This document shows, piece after piece, positions 22,255 to 30,195 of a stretch of DNA of 64,000 bases. Below the pieces are notes generated by a model. The model was given only the letters and a program-made list of their open reading frames with translations, was not told the DNA's origin and did no database searches. A program made the position numbers and the translations under genes. Source of the stretch: Archangiaceae bacterium (lineage in GTDB: Bacteria; Myxococcota; Myxococcia; Myxococcales; Myxococcaceae); contig JADJNS010000005.1 in the NCBI GenBank assembly GCA_016714225.1, positions 372,001 through 436,000 on the forward strand, in the 5' to 3' direction. Position 1 is the stretch's first letter. Each line of letters starts with the position of its first letter.

Positions 22255-22908
22255 ATGAGCTCGCAAAGACTCCGCGTCAGCTGCTTTTCAATCTCGCTCG
22301 ACGGCTTCGGAGCCGGCCCGAATCAGAGCCTGGACAACCCCCTCGGCGAGGGCGGCATGGGCCTGCACGGGTGGATGACGAAGACCCGCACCTTCCAGAA
22401 GCTGCACGGCGGAGAGGGCGGCACCACCGGCGTCGACGACGACTTCACCGCGAGCGGTTTTCACAACGTCGGCGCGTGGATTCTCGGGCGCAACATGTTC
22501 GGGCCGATTCGCGGCGATTGGCCCGACGACTCGTGGAAGGGCTGGTGGGGCGAGCCCACGCCGTACGTGCCGGTCTTCGTGCTGACGCACCACGCGCGCG
22601 CCCCCCTCGTCATGGAGGGCGGCACCACCTTTCACTTCGTCACCGACGGCATCGAGTCGGCGCTGCGCAAGGCGAAGGACGCCGCCGGCGGCAAGGACGT
22701 GCGGCTCGGCGGAGGCGTCGGCACCCTTCGCCAGTACTTGCGCGCGCGCCTGATCGACGAGCTCCACTTCGCGGTGAGCCCGGTGGTGCTCGGCCGCGGA
22801 GAGCACCTCTTTCAAGGCCTCGACCTGCGCGAGCTCGGCTACGAGGTCGTGCGCCACGCGACCACGCCCGACGCGCTGCACTTCGTGCTCAGTCGCGCGT
22901 CGCGCTGA
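22255..22908 (+). CDS. Dihydrofolate reductase/RibD C-terminal family protein
   Basis: A 217-residue protein of the DHFR-like RibD_C family. 'SCFSISLDGFGAGPNQSLDNPLGEGG' opens the fold and 'NVGAWILGRNMFGPIRGDW' follows. 'DVRLGGGVGTLRQYLRARLIDELHFAVSPVVLGRGEHLF' is the C-terminal hallmark. These proteins are probably NADPH-dependent reductases; the substrate is unknown and the usual folate-associated genes are absent. It is intact although the genes on both sides are frame-disrupted, and is divergent from the MBL gene across 96 bases. Confidence 0.87.
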   Translation: MSSQRLRVSCFSISLDGFGAGPNQSLDNPLGEGGMGLHGWMTKTRTFQKLHGGEGGTTGVDDDFTASGFHNVGAWILGRNMFGPIRGDWPDDSWKGWWGEPTPYVPVFVLTHHARAPLVMEGGTTFHFVTDGIESALRKAKDAAGGKDVRLGGGVGTLRQYLRARLIDELHFAVSPVVLGRGEHLFQGLDLRELGYEVVRHATTPDALHFVLSRASR

Positions 22909-22968
22909 AGTCGAACCGAGACGCCCCGCGGGTCGACCGCGCGTTTGTTTGAAGCTTCTGGGGTAGGT

Positions 22969-24254
22969 GTGCACCTAGGCGCCGCGAACTTCAAGACGTC
23001 GGTGTTGTTGGCGGTTGCCCTCGCGGCGTGCTCGAGGTTTCCGCAGGTGGGGACCTACGATGGCGGCGCGGGCGGGACCTCGACGGGAACCGGCGGCGGT
23101 GCAGCGGGCGGCGTCGCGGGCAGCGCCCACCGCGGGCTCAGCGGCGGCAGCACTGCGGGCGGCAGCGCCGGAGGCATGCCGTCTGCCCCGTACACCAAGG
23201 TGGTGACGACCAACGACGTCTCGATGCTCTACCCGCTGCAGGGCACGTCGGCCGACTACCTCGCGCCGACCACCGTCGGCCGCTTCGGGCCGCTGCTGTC
23301 GCGGGCGCTGGTCGACTCGGCGAAGCCGAACCTGCGACTCGAGCGAAAGACCTCTGAGGTGTCGACGTACGACACGTGGCGCGTGGTGTCGATTCGCCTC
23401 GACCCGTGCAGCCCGCGACGCGGCACGAGCAGCTGCGCTCCCGAGGTGCGGCTGGTGCTGCAGACGCTGGTCGAGCTGGGCGACGCGGGAATCATCGCCA
23501 CCGACGGCGCGATACACCTCGTCTACGACGTGCCGGCCGCCGAGCTGGTGACGATGATGAAGCAGCTGCTCACCCTGAAGAAGGCGAACGGCGACGTCAC
23601 CCCCGACGTGCTGCAACCTCACCCGATTCTGAGCCAGCAGGGTCTGTCGGGAGCGTTCGCGCAGGGCCTCGCGGCGATCGTCCTCGAGCACGTCGGTGAA
23701 GACCGCCTCGCGCGCCTCACCTTCTTCGACCACAACATGGACCCCGACAGCGACGGGTGGCTGTTCGCCATCTTCGACCGCACCGGCTCGACGCTGACCG
23801 CGGTGAAGATTCCGACCACCCAGGTGAACAACTTCTTGCTGGCAGGCACCAGCGCGGTCGACCCCCTGGGCTCGTCGGGTACCTTCTCCATCTTCACGGC
23901 TTCGACCGACGACGTGGGGCCCCTGGTCGACACGGCGCGCCCCGATGCCGGAGCCCCCCAGGTCGGCCCGCTGCTCGCGCCCGCCTACACCGCGGCGCTG
24001 CGCAATCAGAACCCCAGCGTCCACAACTCGGAGAGCCTCGACTGCAACAACTGCCACCTGGCCGAGGGCGCGCGGCGCCTGGGCGAAGAGGTGTACGGGT
24101 TCATTCCCCAACGGAGCGTTCACCCACAGCCGCAACCTCGCCCACGTCGACCAGCGCGCCAGCGTGACCAACCTGCACGCCTTCGGCTGCACTCCTCGAG
24201 CGCGAAGTGTCGATCATGACCCGCACCGCGAACAGGGTCGGTGGTCGCGGCTGA
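22969..24254 (+). pseudogene. Cytochrome-like lipoprotein with CxxCH, frameshifted near its C-terminus
   Basis: A lipoprotein: a GTG start at 22969 gives a signal peptide with lipobox LAAC, then a Gly/Ala/Thr-rich linker (about residues 20-70). A large unrecognised domain follows, and late in the protein a heme c motif CNNCH. After '…LGEEVYGF' one base too many in the run near 24103-24107 shifts the frame. The alternative frame continues 'PNGAFTHSRNLAHVDQRASVTNLHAFGC'. A second shift near 24190 leads to 'LEREVSIMTRTAN', ending at TGA 24252-24254. Uninterrupted reading would stop at 24219 instead. Function would be electron transfer or a heme-bearing sensor; I do not recognise the rest. Confidence 0.7.
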
Positions 24255-24290
24255 GCACCTGCAGCTCGAAGTGCAGTAGCCCGGCGCCGA

Positions 24291-25463
24291 GTGGTGGTCT
24301 CTCTCGCCCTCAGCTGGCTGCTCGCGATGGGAGCCCTCGACGCTCGCGTGGAGGGCCACGTCGAGTGCGTTCTCCAGCCCGAGCTCGACGAGATGATGAC
24401 GGGCGTCGAGCCGGAGCGCGAGGCACAGGTGCTCCTCACTCCGGCGGGTGCCGCCGCGGTGCGGGTGCGGGTGACGTGGTCCGACGGCCGCTTCCTCGAG
24501 CGCCTCGTGCCGTCGAGCCCCTCGGAGTGCCCCGTCGTTCGACGGGTGGTGAAGGCGCTGCTGCGCGCGTGGCTGCAGCCTGCGCCGCGCGTCACGAAAG
24601 CTCCGGCGCCGCTGGTGGTGGCGCCGCCCGCGAAGGCCGCGGGGACTGAGCCGGCGCCGAGGGTCTCGACACCCCAGCCGAGCGAGGCCTCGCCTGCGGT
24701 GCCGCTCGCTGCACCGCCACCGCTCGCTGCACCGCCACCGCCCGCTGCACCGCCACCGCTCGCTGCACCGCCATCGCTCGCTGCACCGCCACCGACCGCT
24801 GCACCGCCACCGCCCGCTGCACCGCCACCGACCGCTGCACAGCCACTGCCCGCTGCACAGCCACCGCCCGCTGCACCGTCCGCACAGCCTGAAGGCACGA
24901 AGCCCGCCGCAACGGCTCCCGCCGCAGCCCTGAACGAGCGCCCCGTCGAGGTCGCGCCCGCGCGCTCGCTGACGGTCGCCGCATGGGGCGGCCTCACCGC
25001 GGGCTCGACCCCCGAAGCAGTGCCCGCAGGTGAGCTGACCGTCGCCGGCAGCCTCGGCCGCTTCGGCCTCGAGCTGGGCGGCGGCCTCGAGGGAGACCGC
25101 CAGCAGGTGCGCGCCGAGGGCACGGTCTACGCATCGCAGCGCTGGCTGCGACTGGCTGCGACGTTCGAGCAGCCGCTGGGGAGTCGCTTCGCCATCGCCG
25201 CAGCGCTCGGAGTGCAGGGCTGGAACCTCACCCTCGGCGCTCGAGGGTTCACCACCGCCAGCACGCGCACCGCCTGGGGTGTCGGGCCGGCGCTCTCAAT
25301 GGGCCCGTCGCTCTCCCTGGGGTCGCTGCGGCTGATGCTCAAAGTCACCGGTGCGTTGCGATTTCCCGAGCAACGGCTGGTGGTTGATGGACTCGGAGAG
25401 CTGATGCTGCTGAAGACCTGGCAGGTCGGCGTGCTGGCCGGAGCCGGTTGGCGTTTTCCATGA
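24291..25463 (+). CDS. Pro-rich repeat protein with C-terminal outer-membrane beta-barrel-like domain
   Basis: A 390-residue protein. Residues about 1-100 form a signal-bearing domain ('RVEGHVECVLQPELDEMMTG'). A Pro/Ala repeat region encoded by an 18 bp tandem repeat comes next (about residues 138-198). The C-terminal 160 residues alternate hydrophobic strands ('LGRFGLELGGGLEGDRQQVR', 'RFAIAAALGVQGWNLTLGARG', 'WQVGVLAGAGWRFP'), as in outer-membrane barrel proteins. The start is a GTG at 24291 or 24294. It is followed by an ECF sigma/FecR-like pair, which may control it. Confidence 0.7.
   Translation: MVVSLALSWLLAMGALDARVEGHVECVLQPELDEMMTGVEPEREAQVLLTPAGAAAVRVRVTWSDGRFLERLVPSSPSECPVVRRVVKALLRAWLQPAPRVTKAPAPLVVAPPAKAAGTEPAPRVSTPQPSEASPAVPLAAPPPLAAPPPPAAPPPLAAPPSLAAPPPTAAPPPPAAPPPTAAQPLPAAQPPPAAPSAQPEGTKPAATAPAAALNERPVEVAPARSLTVAAWGGLTAGSTPEAVPAGELTVAGSLGRFGLELGGGLEGDRQQVRAEGTVYASQRWLRLAATFEQPLGSRFAIAAALGVQGWNLTLGARGFTTASTRTAWGVGPALSMGPSLSLGSLRLMLKVTGALRFPEQRLVVDGLGELMLLKTWQVGVLAGAGWRFP
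24704..24880 (+). repeat. 18 bp tandem repeat encoding AAPPPx units
   Basis: About ten direct copies of an 18 bp unit (consensus GCTCGCTGCACCGCCACC, varying mainly in the first codons) translate as Leu/Pro/Thr-Ala-Ala-Pro-Pro-Pro blocks. Repeat number could vary between strains through slippage, changing the length of the linker between signal-bearing and barrel parts of the host protein. Confidence 0.85.
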
Positions 25464-25499
25464 AGCATTTGCCGCAGCCGTGCACCTGGGCGTGAGGTC

Positions 25500-26081
25500 G
25501 TGGAGCACACCATCGCCAGCCGCCAGTACTCGGAGCCCTGCACGGTCGAAGACGTGCGCGTGCTCTACGCGCGGCACGGCGCCGAGCTGCGGCTGACCCT
25601 GGCCCGGCTGGCGGGCCGACTGGTCGACCCCGACGACCTGCTGCACGAGGTCTTCCTGGTGGCGATGCGCAACTGCACGCAGCTGGGCCGCGCGACCTCG
25701 CGGCGGGCGTGGCTGTTCGGCGTGGCCACCAAGGTCGCGGCGACCCAGCGGCGCTCGGCCACGCTCCGCAGCTTCTTCGGCCTCGGGCTCGTCGAGAACC
25801 ACCCCAGCCCCGAGTCACCCCAGCGCTCGCTCGAGCAGCGCCAGGCGGGAGAGCGGGTTCAACAGGGGCTGAGCAAGCTGTCAGAGGCCAAGCGCAGCGT
25901 GTTCGTGCTCTACGAGCTGCAGGGCCTCAAGGGCGAAGAGATTGCCGAGGCGCTGGCGATACCGCTCAAGACGGTGTGGACGCGGCTGTTTCACGCCCGG
26001 CGCGAATTCGAGCAGGCGCTCGCGCGGCTCGAGGCGATGGAGCTGCGCCGCGCAGGGCTCGACGAGGAGAAGACGCGATGA
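25500..26081 (+). CDS. ECF sigma factor (sigma-70 family)
   Basis: A 193-residue ECF sigma factor with region 2 ('VDPDDLLHEVFLVAMRN', 'RRAWLFGVATKVAATQRR') and region 4 ('KLSEAKRSVFVLYELQGLKGEEIAEALAIPLKTVWTRLFHARREF'), the second a helix-turn-helix. The start is a GTG at 25500; the frame allows no clear alternative with a good ribosome site. It overlaps the following gene by four bases (ATGA), so the two are co-translated. The FecR-like partner with a membrane span probably acts as its anti-sigma or signal relay. Confidence 0.9.
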   Translation: MEHTIASRQYSEPCTVEDVRVLYARHGAELRLTLARLAGRLVDPDDLLHEVFLVAMRNCTQLGRATSRRAWLFGVATKVAATQRRSATLRSFFGLGLVENHPSPESPQRSLEQRQAGERVQQGLSKLSEAKRSVFVLYELQGLKGEEIAEALAIPLKTVWTRLFHARREFEQALARLEAMELRRAGLDEEKTR

Positions 26082-26974
26082 CCGAGACTCCTCGTTGGTT
26101 GGAGACGCGCGACACCGAGGCAGCGCGCCTGGTCGCGCTCACCGCCGCGGTCGAGCCGCGGTCGCTCGATGTGGCGGCGGGCTGGAGACAAGTGCTGATC
26201 GACAGCGGCCGGCCGCGCCGAAGCTGGCTGCTCATCCCCGCGTGGGTCGCGTCGATGGCGCTGGGCGCGCTGCTGGTGCTGTGGCTGTGGCCGCACGTGG
26301 CGCCGTCGCGCTTCGCGCCGACCGTCGAGGCGGCGAGCGACGCGCGCTGGTCGCAGAAGGCCGACGAGGTCGTGCTCGAGGCGGGCCGCCTGTCGCTGCG
26401 CGCGCCGCGGTCTGGAGCGTTGATGGCGACCACTCCGCACGTTCGGCTCGAGGTGGTGCGCGGTCGGGTCGCCGCCGACGTCACCTCGAGTCACACCGCG
26501 CTGCGGGTCGAGTCGGGAGAGACGGTGGTGCGCGCCGCAGAGCGGGTCTGGCGGCTCGGTGCCGGCGACGCGATGAGCTGGCCGGTTCAGCCCGACATCG
26601 CGCCCCAGCTGCTCGGCGGTGCGCCGCCGCTCGGGCTGTGCGAGGCGAGCGCTCCCGCGCAGCTCGTCGATTGCCTCGAGCTCGAGAGCCGGGGGGCGGG
26701 CATGCGGGCCGAGGCCGCGCTGTACGAGCTGGGAGCGTTGAGGGCCCGGCAGGGGCGGCGCGAAGCCGCGCTCGACGCCTGGCGCGCGTCGCTGGCTCGC
26801 TTCCCCACGGGAGTACTGCACCCCGAGGTGCGGCTGGCGCTGCTGCTCGAGCTGATTGCCGCCGAGCGTTACCCCGAGGCCATTCGCGTCGCGCACGACT
26901 TCGAGGCCGCCTGCCCCGACGACGCGCGCGTCGGCGACGTCGCCCGGTTGCGCAAGAGCGTCAGCCGTCAGTAG
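26078..26974 (+). CDS. FecR-like transmembrane regulator (putative anti-sigma/signal relay) with TPR-like tail
   Basis: A 298-residue protein from the ATG at 26078 overlapping the sigma stop. A cytoplasmic N-terminus of about 50 residues is followed by one membrane span (about 48-71, 'LLIPAWVASMALGALLVLWLWP'), then a FecR-like periplasmic domain ('VRLEVVRGRVAADVTS', 'LRVESGETVVRAAERVWRLGAGD'), and an alpha-helical C-terminus ('YELGALRARQGRREAALDAWRASLARFPTG') like TPRs. The pairing with an ECF sigma points to transmembrane signalling. No TonB-dependent receptor adjoins, unlike the FecIRA set. Confidence 0.8.
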   Translation: MTETPRWLETRDTEAARLVALTAAVEPRSLDVAAGWRQVLIDSGRPRRSWLLIPAWVASMALGALLVLWLWPHVAPSRFAPTVEAASDARWSQKADEVVLEAGRLSLRAPRSGALMATTPHVRLEVVRGRVAADVTSSHTALRVESGETVVRAAERVWRLGAGDAMSWPVQPDIAPQLLGGAPPLGLCEASAPAQLVDCLELESRGAGMRAEAALYELGALRARQGRREAALDAWRASLARFPTGVLHPEVRLALLLELIAAERYPEAIRVAHDFEAACPDDARVGDVARLRKSVSRQ

Positions 26975-26975
26975 C

Positions 26976-28949
26976 TCAGGGTGAGCGGGCGAACTGGGGG
27001 TGCTTGAGCACCGCGGTCTCGACCTCGGGGGTCAGCGTGCCGCCGTGTGGAGCGCGCGCCGACGAGCGCCGCCACCGCTGCAGCCACTTGTCTGCGAGCG
27101 GCGCGGTCAGCAGCTCGCGCTTGTTCGCCGCGAAGGTCGTCTCGGTGCGGGTGCCGGTCGACAGCCCCTGCCCCACGAACAGCCCCGCGAGCAGCAGCGA
27201 GACCCGCGTCGGCGTCGCCGAGCTGTACGTCGCCAGCACCGCGCCCTGCGGCCGCATGCGCGCGGTGATGGCGCGCAGAAAGTCGACCGTCCACAGCGTG
27301 GGGTTCGACTCGGGGCTGAAGGGGTCGAAGAAGATCAGCTCGTAGTCACCGTCGAGCTCTTCGACGGTCTGCTTCGCGTCGCCGACCAGCACGCGCCACG
27401 ACAGGTTCGGGGTGTGCCACTCGCCGTCGCGCAGCACCGCCTCGCACGCCTCTTTCCACGGCGGCAGAAACGGGAACCCCTCGGGGTCGGCGAGCGCCAG
27501 CTGCAGCGGCGTGAGGTCGTGCTCGAGGCTGACGATTTCCAACGGCCGCCCCATTGCGAGCCCACGCGCGCAGGTCAGCGCGGCCACCGCGTTCGCCGCC
27601 GCGCCGAGCCCGACGTCGAGCACCCGCACCGGCTCTTCGTCGCGCACCTTCAGCCGCTCGGCCAGACCGCACTGCTCGACGTACAGCCGGTTCGCCTCTC
27701 TCCACGGGCCGACCGGGTGCATCACCTCGCCGTGGCCGACGTGCCGCACCGCGCGCTCGCCGGTCGCCAGCGTCACCCGCTCGAAGTCTCCCTGGCGGCT
27801 CGCCGGCACCAGCCTCGGCTTGTCGTCGCGCGGGCGCAGCGCGGTGGTGAGCGCCTGGTACTCGGCGTCCCACCGGCCCTCGCGAATCGCGTCGCGCATG
27901 CGCGCCATCAGCGCCTGGTAGTGCCAGTGGTTGTGGGTCATCAGCAGCCGGGTCGAGAGCGCGTGGTCTCCGTGGGCGAGGTGGCGCAGGTAGCCGCGGC
28001 TGAAGGTGGTGCACACCGGGCAGCGGCAGCCCGCGTCGAGCGGCGCGTCAGAGAGGCGGTACTCGGAGCGCGTCATGCGCAGCCGGCCCTCGAACGTGTA
28101 CGCGTAGCCGCGCTCGGCCATCTTGCCCGGCATGATGCAGTCGAACATGTCGACGCCGCGGTGCACGCACTCGACCAGGTCGATGGGCGTACCGACGCCC
28201 ATCAGGTAGCGCGGCTTGTCGGCCGGCAGCCGCCGGGTGCAGTGCTCGGCCATCGCGTAGAGCTGGTCGCGCGTCTCGCCCACCGCGAGGCCGCCGATGG
28301 CGAAGCCGTCGAACGGGTGCTGGGTGAGAAAGCCGGCGCTCTCGGTGCGCAGCTCGGGGTACAGCGCGCCCTGCACGATGGCGAAGACGGCCTGGCCGGT
28401 GTCCTTCGCGTCGCGCGCCGCGAGCGACCGCACCGCCCAGCGGTGGGTCATGTCGAGCGCCTCGCGGGTCAGCTCGAGGCTCGACGTCGAGGGGATGCAG
28501 ACGTCGAGCACCATCATGATTTCCGAGTTGATCGACTGCTGCGTCGCGATGCTGGTCTCGGGTGAGATGAGGTGCAGGTGGTTGTCGAACGGGCTGCGAA
28601 ACTTCGCGCCGGCTTCGCTGATTTCCCGGTCGGCCGGCAGGCTGAAGATTTGAAAGCCACCCGAGTCGGTCAGCACCGCGCGCGGCCACTTCATGAACGG
28701 GTGCACGCCACCGAAGCGGCCCAACACCTCGGTGCCGGGCCGCAAGAGCAGGTGGTAGGTGTTCGCCAGCATCACGCTCGCGCCGGTGGCCTCGATGTCG
28801 GCCGCGGTCTGCGAGCGCACGTGCGCGTGCGTGCCCACCGGCATGAAGGCGGGCGTCGGCGTGGGGCCCTTGCGGGTGTGCAAGATGCCGGTGCGCGCGC
28901 CGCTGCCCGCGGTGGCGTGGAGTTCGAAGCGAAACGGGGGCGACGCCAT
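26976..28949 (-). CDS. tgt: Fused tRNA-guanine transglycosylase and MnmC-like methyltransferase
   Basis: A 657-residue protein. Residues about 1-378 are a complete queuine tRNA-ribosyltransferase. They hold 'VLTDSGGFQIFSL' with the conserved Asp, 'YLMGVGTPIDL', the nucleophile motif VDMFDCIMP around residues 267-273, and the zinc ligands C-x-C-x2-C…H in 'CRCPVCTTFSRGYLRHL…THNHWHY'. Residues about 385-650 are an MnmC-type (Methyltransf_30) SAM methyltransferase with 'RVLDVGLGAAANAVAA' and 'DYELIFFDPFSPESNPTLWT'. Tgt inserts preQ1 at G34; MnmC methylates nm5 at U34. The fusion pairs two wobble-position activities. The FAD oxidase half of MnmC is absent. I see one uninterrupted frame and no stop between halves. 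Confidence 0.9.
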   Translation of the reverse strand: MASPPFRFELHATAGSGARTGILHTRKGPTPTPAFMPVGTHAHVRSQTAADIEATGASVMLANTYHLLLRPGTEVLGRFGGVHPFMKWPRAVLTDSGGFQIFSLPADREISEAGAKFRSPFDNHLHLISPETSIATQQSINSEIMMVLDVCIPSTSSLELTREALDMTHRWAVRSLAARDAKDTGQAVFAIVQGALYPELRTESAGFLTQHPFDGFAIGGLAVGETRDQLYAMAEHCTRRLPADKPRYLMGVGTPIDLVECVHRGVDMFDCIMPGKMAERGYAYTFEGRLRMTRSEYRLSDAPLDAGCRCPVCTTFSRGYLRHLAHGDHALSTRLLMTHNHWHYQALMARMRDAIREGRWDAEYQALTTALRPRDDKPRLVPASRQGDFERVTLATGERAVRHVGHGEVMHPVGPWREANRLYVEQCGLAERLKVRDEEPVRVLDVGLGAAANAVAALTCARGLAMGRPLEIVSLEHDLTPLQLALADPEGFPFLPPWKEACEAVLRDGEWHTPNLSWRVLVGDAKQTVEELDGDYELIFFDPFSPESNPTLWTVDFLRAITARMRPQGAVLATYSSATPTRVSLLLAGLFVGQGLSTGTRTETTFAANKRELLTAPLADKWLQRWRRSSARAPHGGTLTPEVETAVLKHPQFARSP

Positions 28950-29035
28950 CAGGCTGATTCAGCGCTCGAAGAAGATGAGGTGCGCACGGTCGCGCGGACT
29001 GTACTTCGACGCCCCAGAGCACACGGTCGCGAGCC

Positions 29036-30112
29036 TCATTCTGCCCGCGGCGGCAGGCTGTCGAGGCGGGTGACGCCGGGCAGCGAGAGCACGAAGTCGG
29101 CGCCGAAGGCCTGGCTGGGCGCGAGCGCTCCGACGGGGTCGAGCTTCAGCACCTGCTCGATGGCGTGCACCGCGGAGTGCGAGGTGAAGAGGTAGCCCTC
29201 GGGGGTCTCGAGCCACGCCTCGGTGGCGGCGCCGTCGCTGTCTTCCGCGCGCGCCCAGAGGTACCCACGGCCGGCGGCGCGCGAGGTCTCGTCACCACCG
29301 GTGACGCGCTTCTCGATGAAGCGGTCGAGCAGCTTGCCTTCGCCGAGCAGCAGCTTGAACGCGGGGCGGGCGAGGTCGACCAGCGGCCAGGCGGCACCGA
29401 GCGTCTTGGCGGCGCCCGAAGAGATGGCCTGGTACGCGGTGACGTTGGGAATCTGGGTCGAGCGGAACGCGGCGTAGAGGTCGGAGAGCGGCGCGGGCGT
29501 GGTCCAGGCCTCGCGCTGCGAGAAGCGAATGCGCTCGATGCCCTTGCCGAGCGGCCACTCGAGCTCGCGGCCGTCGCGAAAGACGCGGCCGCCGTCGAGC
29601 ATCACCGGCACCGCCGACTTCACCGTGCCGGGGCTGAGCTTGCCGACGCCGCTGAGCGCGAACTGCAGTGACCGCGCGTTCGGCGTCTTGCCCGCCACGT
29701 AGGCCACCAGGCAGCTCGAGGGCACCACGTCGAAGCCGACTCCGGGGATGAGGGCGATGTGCCGCTCGTTCGCCTCGCGGTCGAAGCCGTAGACGTCTTT
29801 GAAGACGCGGGGCTCGCCGGTGATGTCGAGGTAGTGCGTCTTGGTGTCGAGGCACGCCGCGAGCATCGGGTGCGAGGTGCGAATGAACGGGCCCGCGACG
29901 TGGAGCACCGCGTCGTGCTCTTCCAGCGCTGCGCGCAGCTTGCTGCCATCGTCGAGCGAGACCGCGCGAAAGGGCAGGTTCAGCTTCTCGGCCAGCGGCC
30001 GCAGCTTCTGTTCCGAGCGGCCCATCAGCACCGGCCGGTGGCCGCGCTCGACCGCGCGCTCGGCGATGAGCGGGCCGGTGTAGCCGGTGGCGCCGTAGAG
30101 AGCCCAGGTCAT
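29036..30112 (-). CDS. Saccharopine dehydrogenase-like / trans-acting enoyl reductase family protein
   Basis: A 358-residue NAD(P)-binding oxidoreductase. It opens with 'MTWALYGATGYTGPLIAERA' (GxxGxxG Rossmann motif) and has 'LIPGVGFDVVPSSCLVAYVAG' and 'ALSGVGKLSPGTVKSAV', as in the saccharopine dehydrogenase/enoyl reductase family acting on lipids or polyketide chains. The substrate is unknown. It stands alone, divergent from the radical SAM-NRPS unit across 83 bases, and 86 bases upstream of the Tgt fusion in the same orientation. A role in NRPS tailoring is possible but unproven. Confidence 0.85.
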   Translation of the reverse strand: MTWALYGATGYTGPLIAERAVERGHRPVLMGRSEQKLRPLAEKLNLPFRAVSLDDGSKLRAALEEHDAVLHVAGPFIRTSHPMLAACLDTKTHYLDITGEPRVFKDVYGFDREANERHIALIPGVGFDVVPSSCLVAYVAGKTPNARSLQFALSGVGKLSPGTVKSAVPVMLDGGRVFRDGRELEWPLGKGIERIRFSQREAWTTPAPLSDLYAAFRSTQIPNVTAYQAISSGAAKTLGAAWPLVDLARPAFKLLLGEGKLLDRFIEKRVTGGDETSRAAGRGYLWARAEDSDGAATEAWLETPEGYLFTSHSAVHAIEQVLKLDPVGALAPSQAFGADFVLSLPGVTRLDSLPPRAE

Positions 30113-30195
30113 GCGGGCGCGATAGCACGACCGCTCCTGGCTCGGGGACGCGGGCGAAATGCGACAAATCGCGACGAGGTGTCGTCCCGGGGTGA

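Noticed and set aside
24704..24880. CRISPR-like array
   Set aside because: Units are 18 bp, directly abutting and in frame with a Pro-rich protein, with no spacers.
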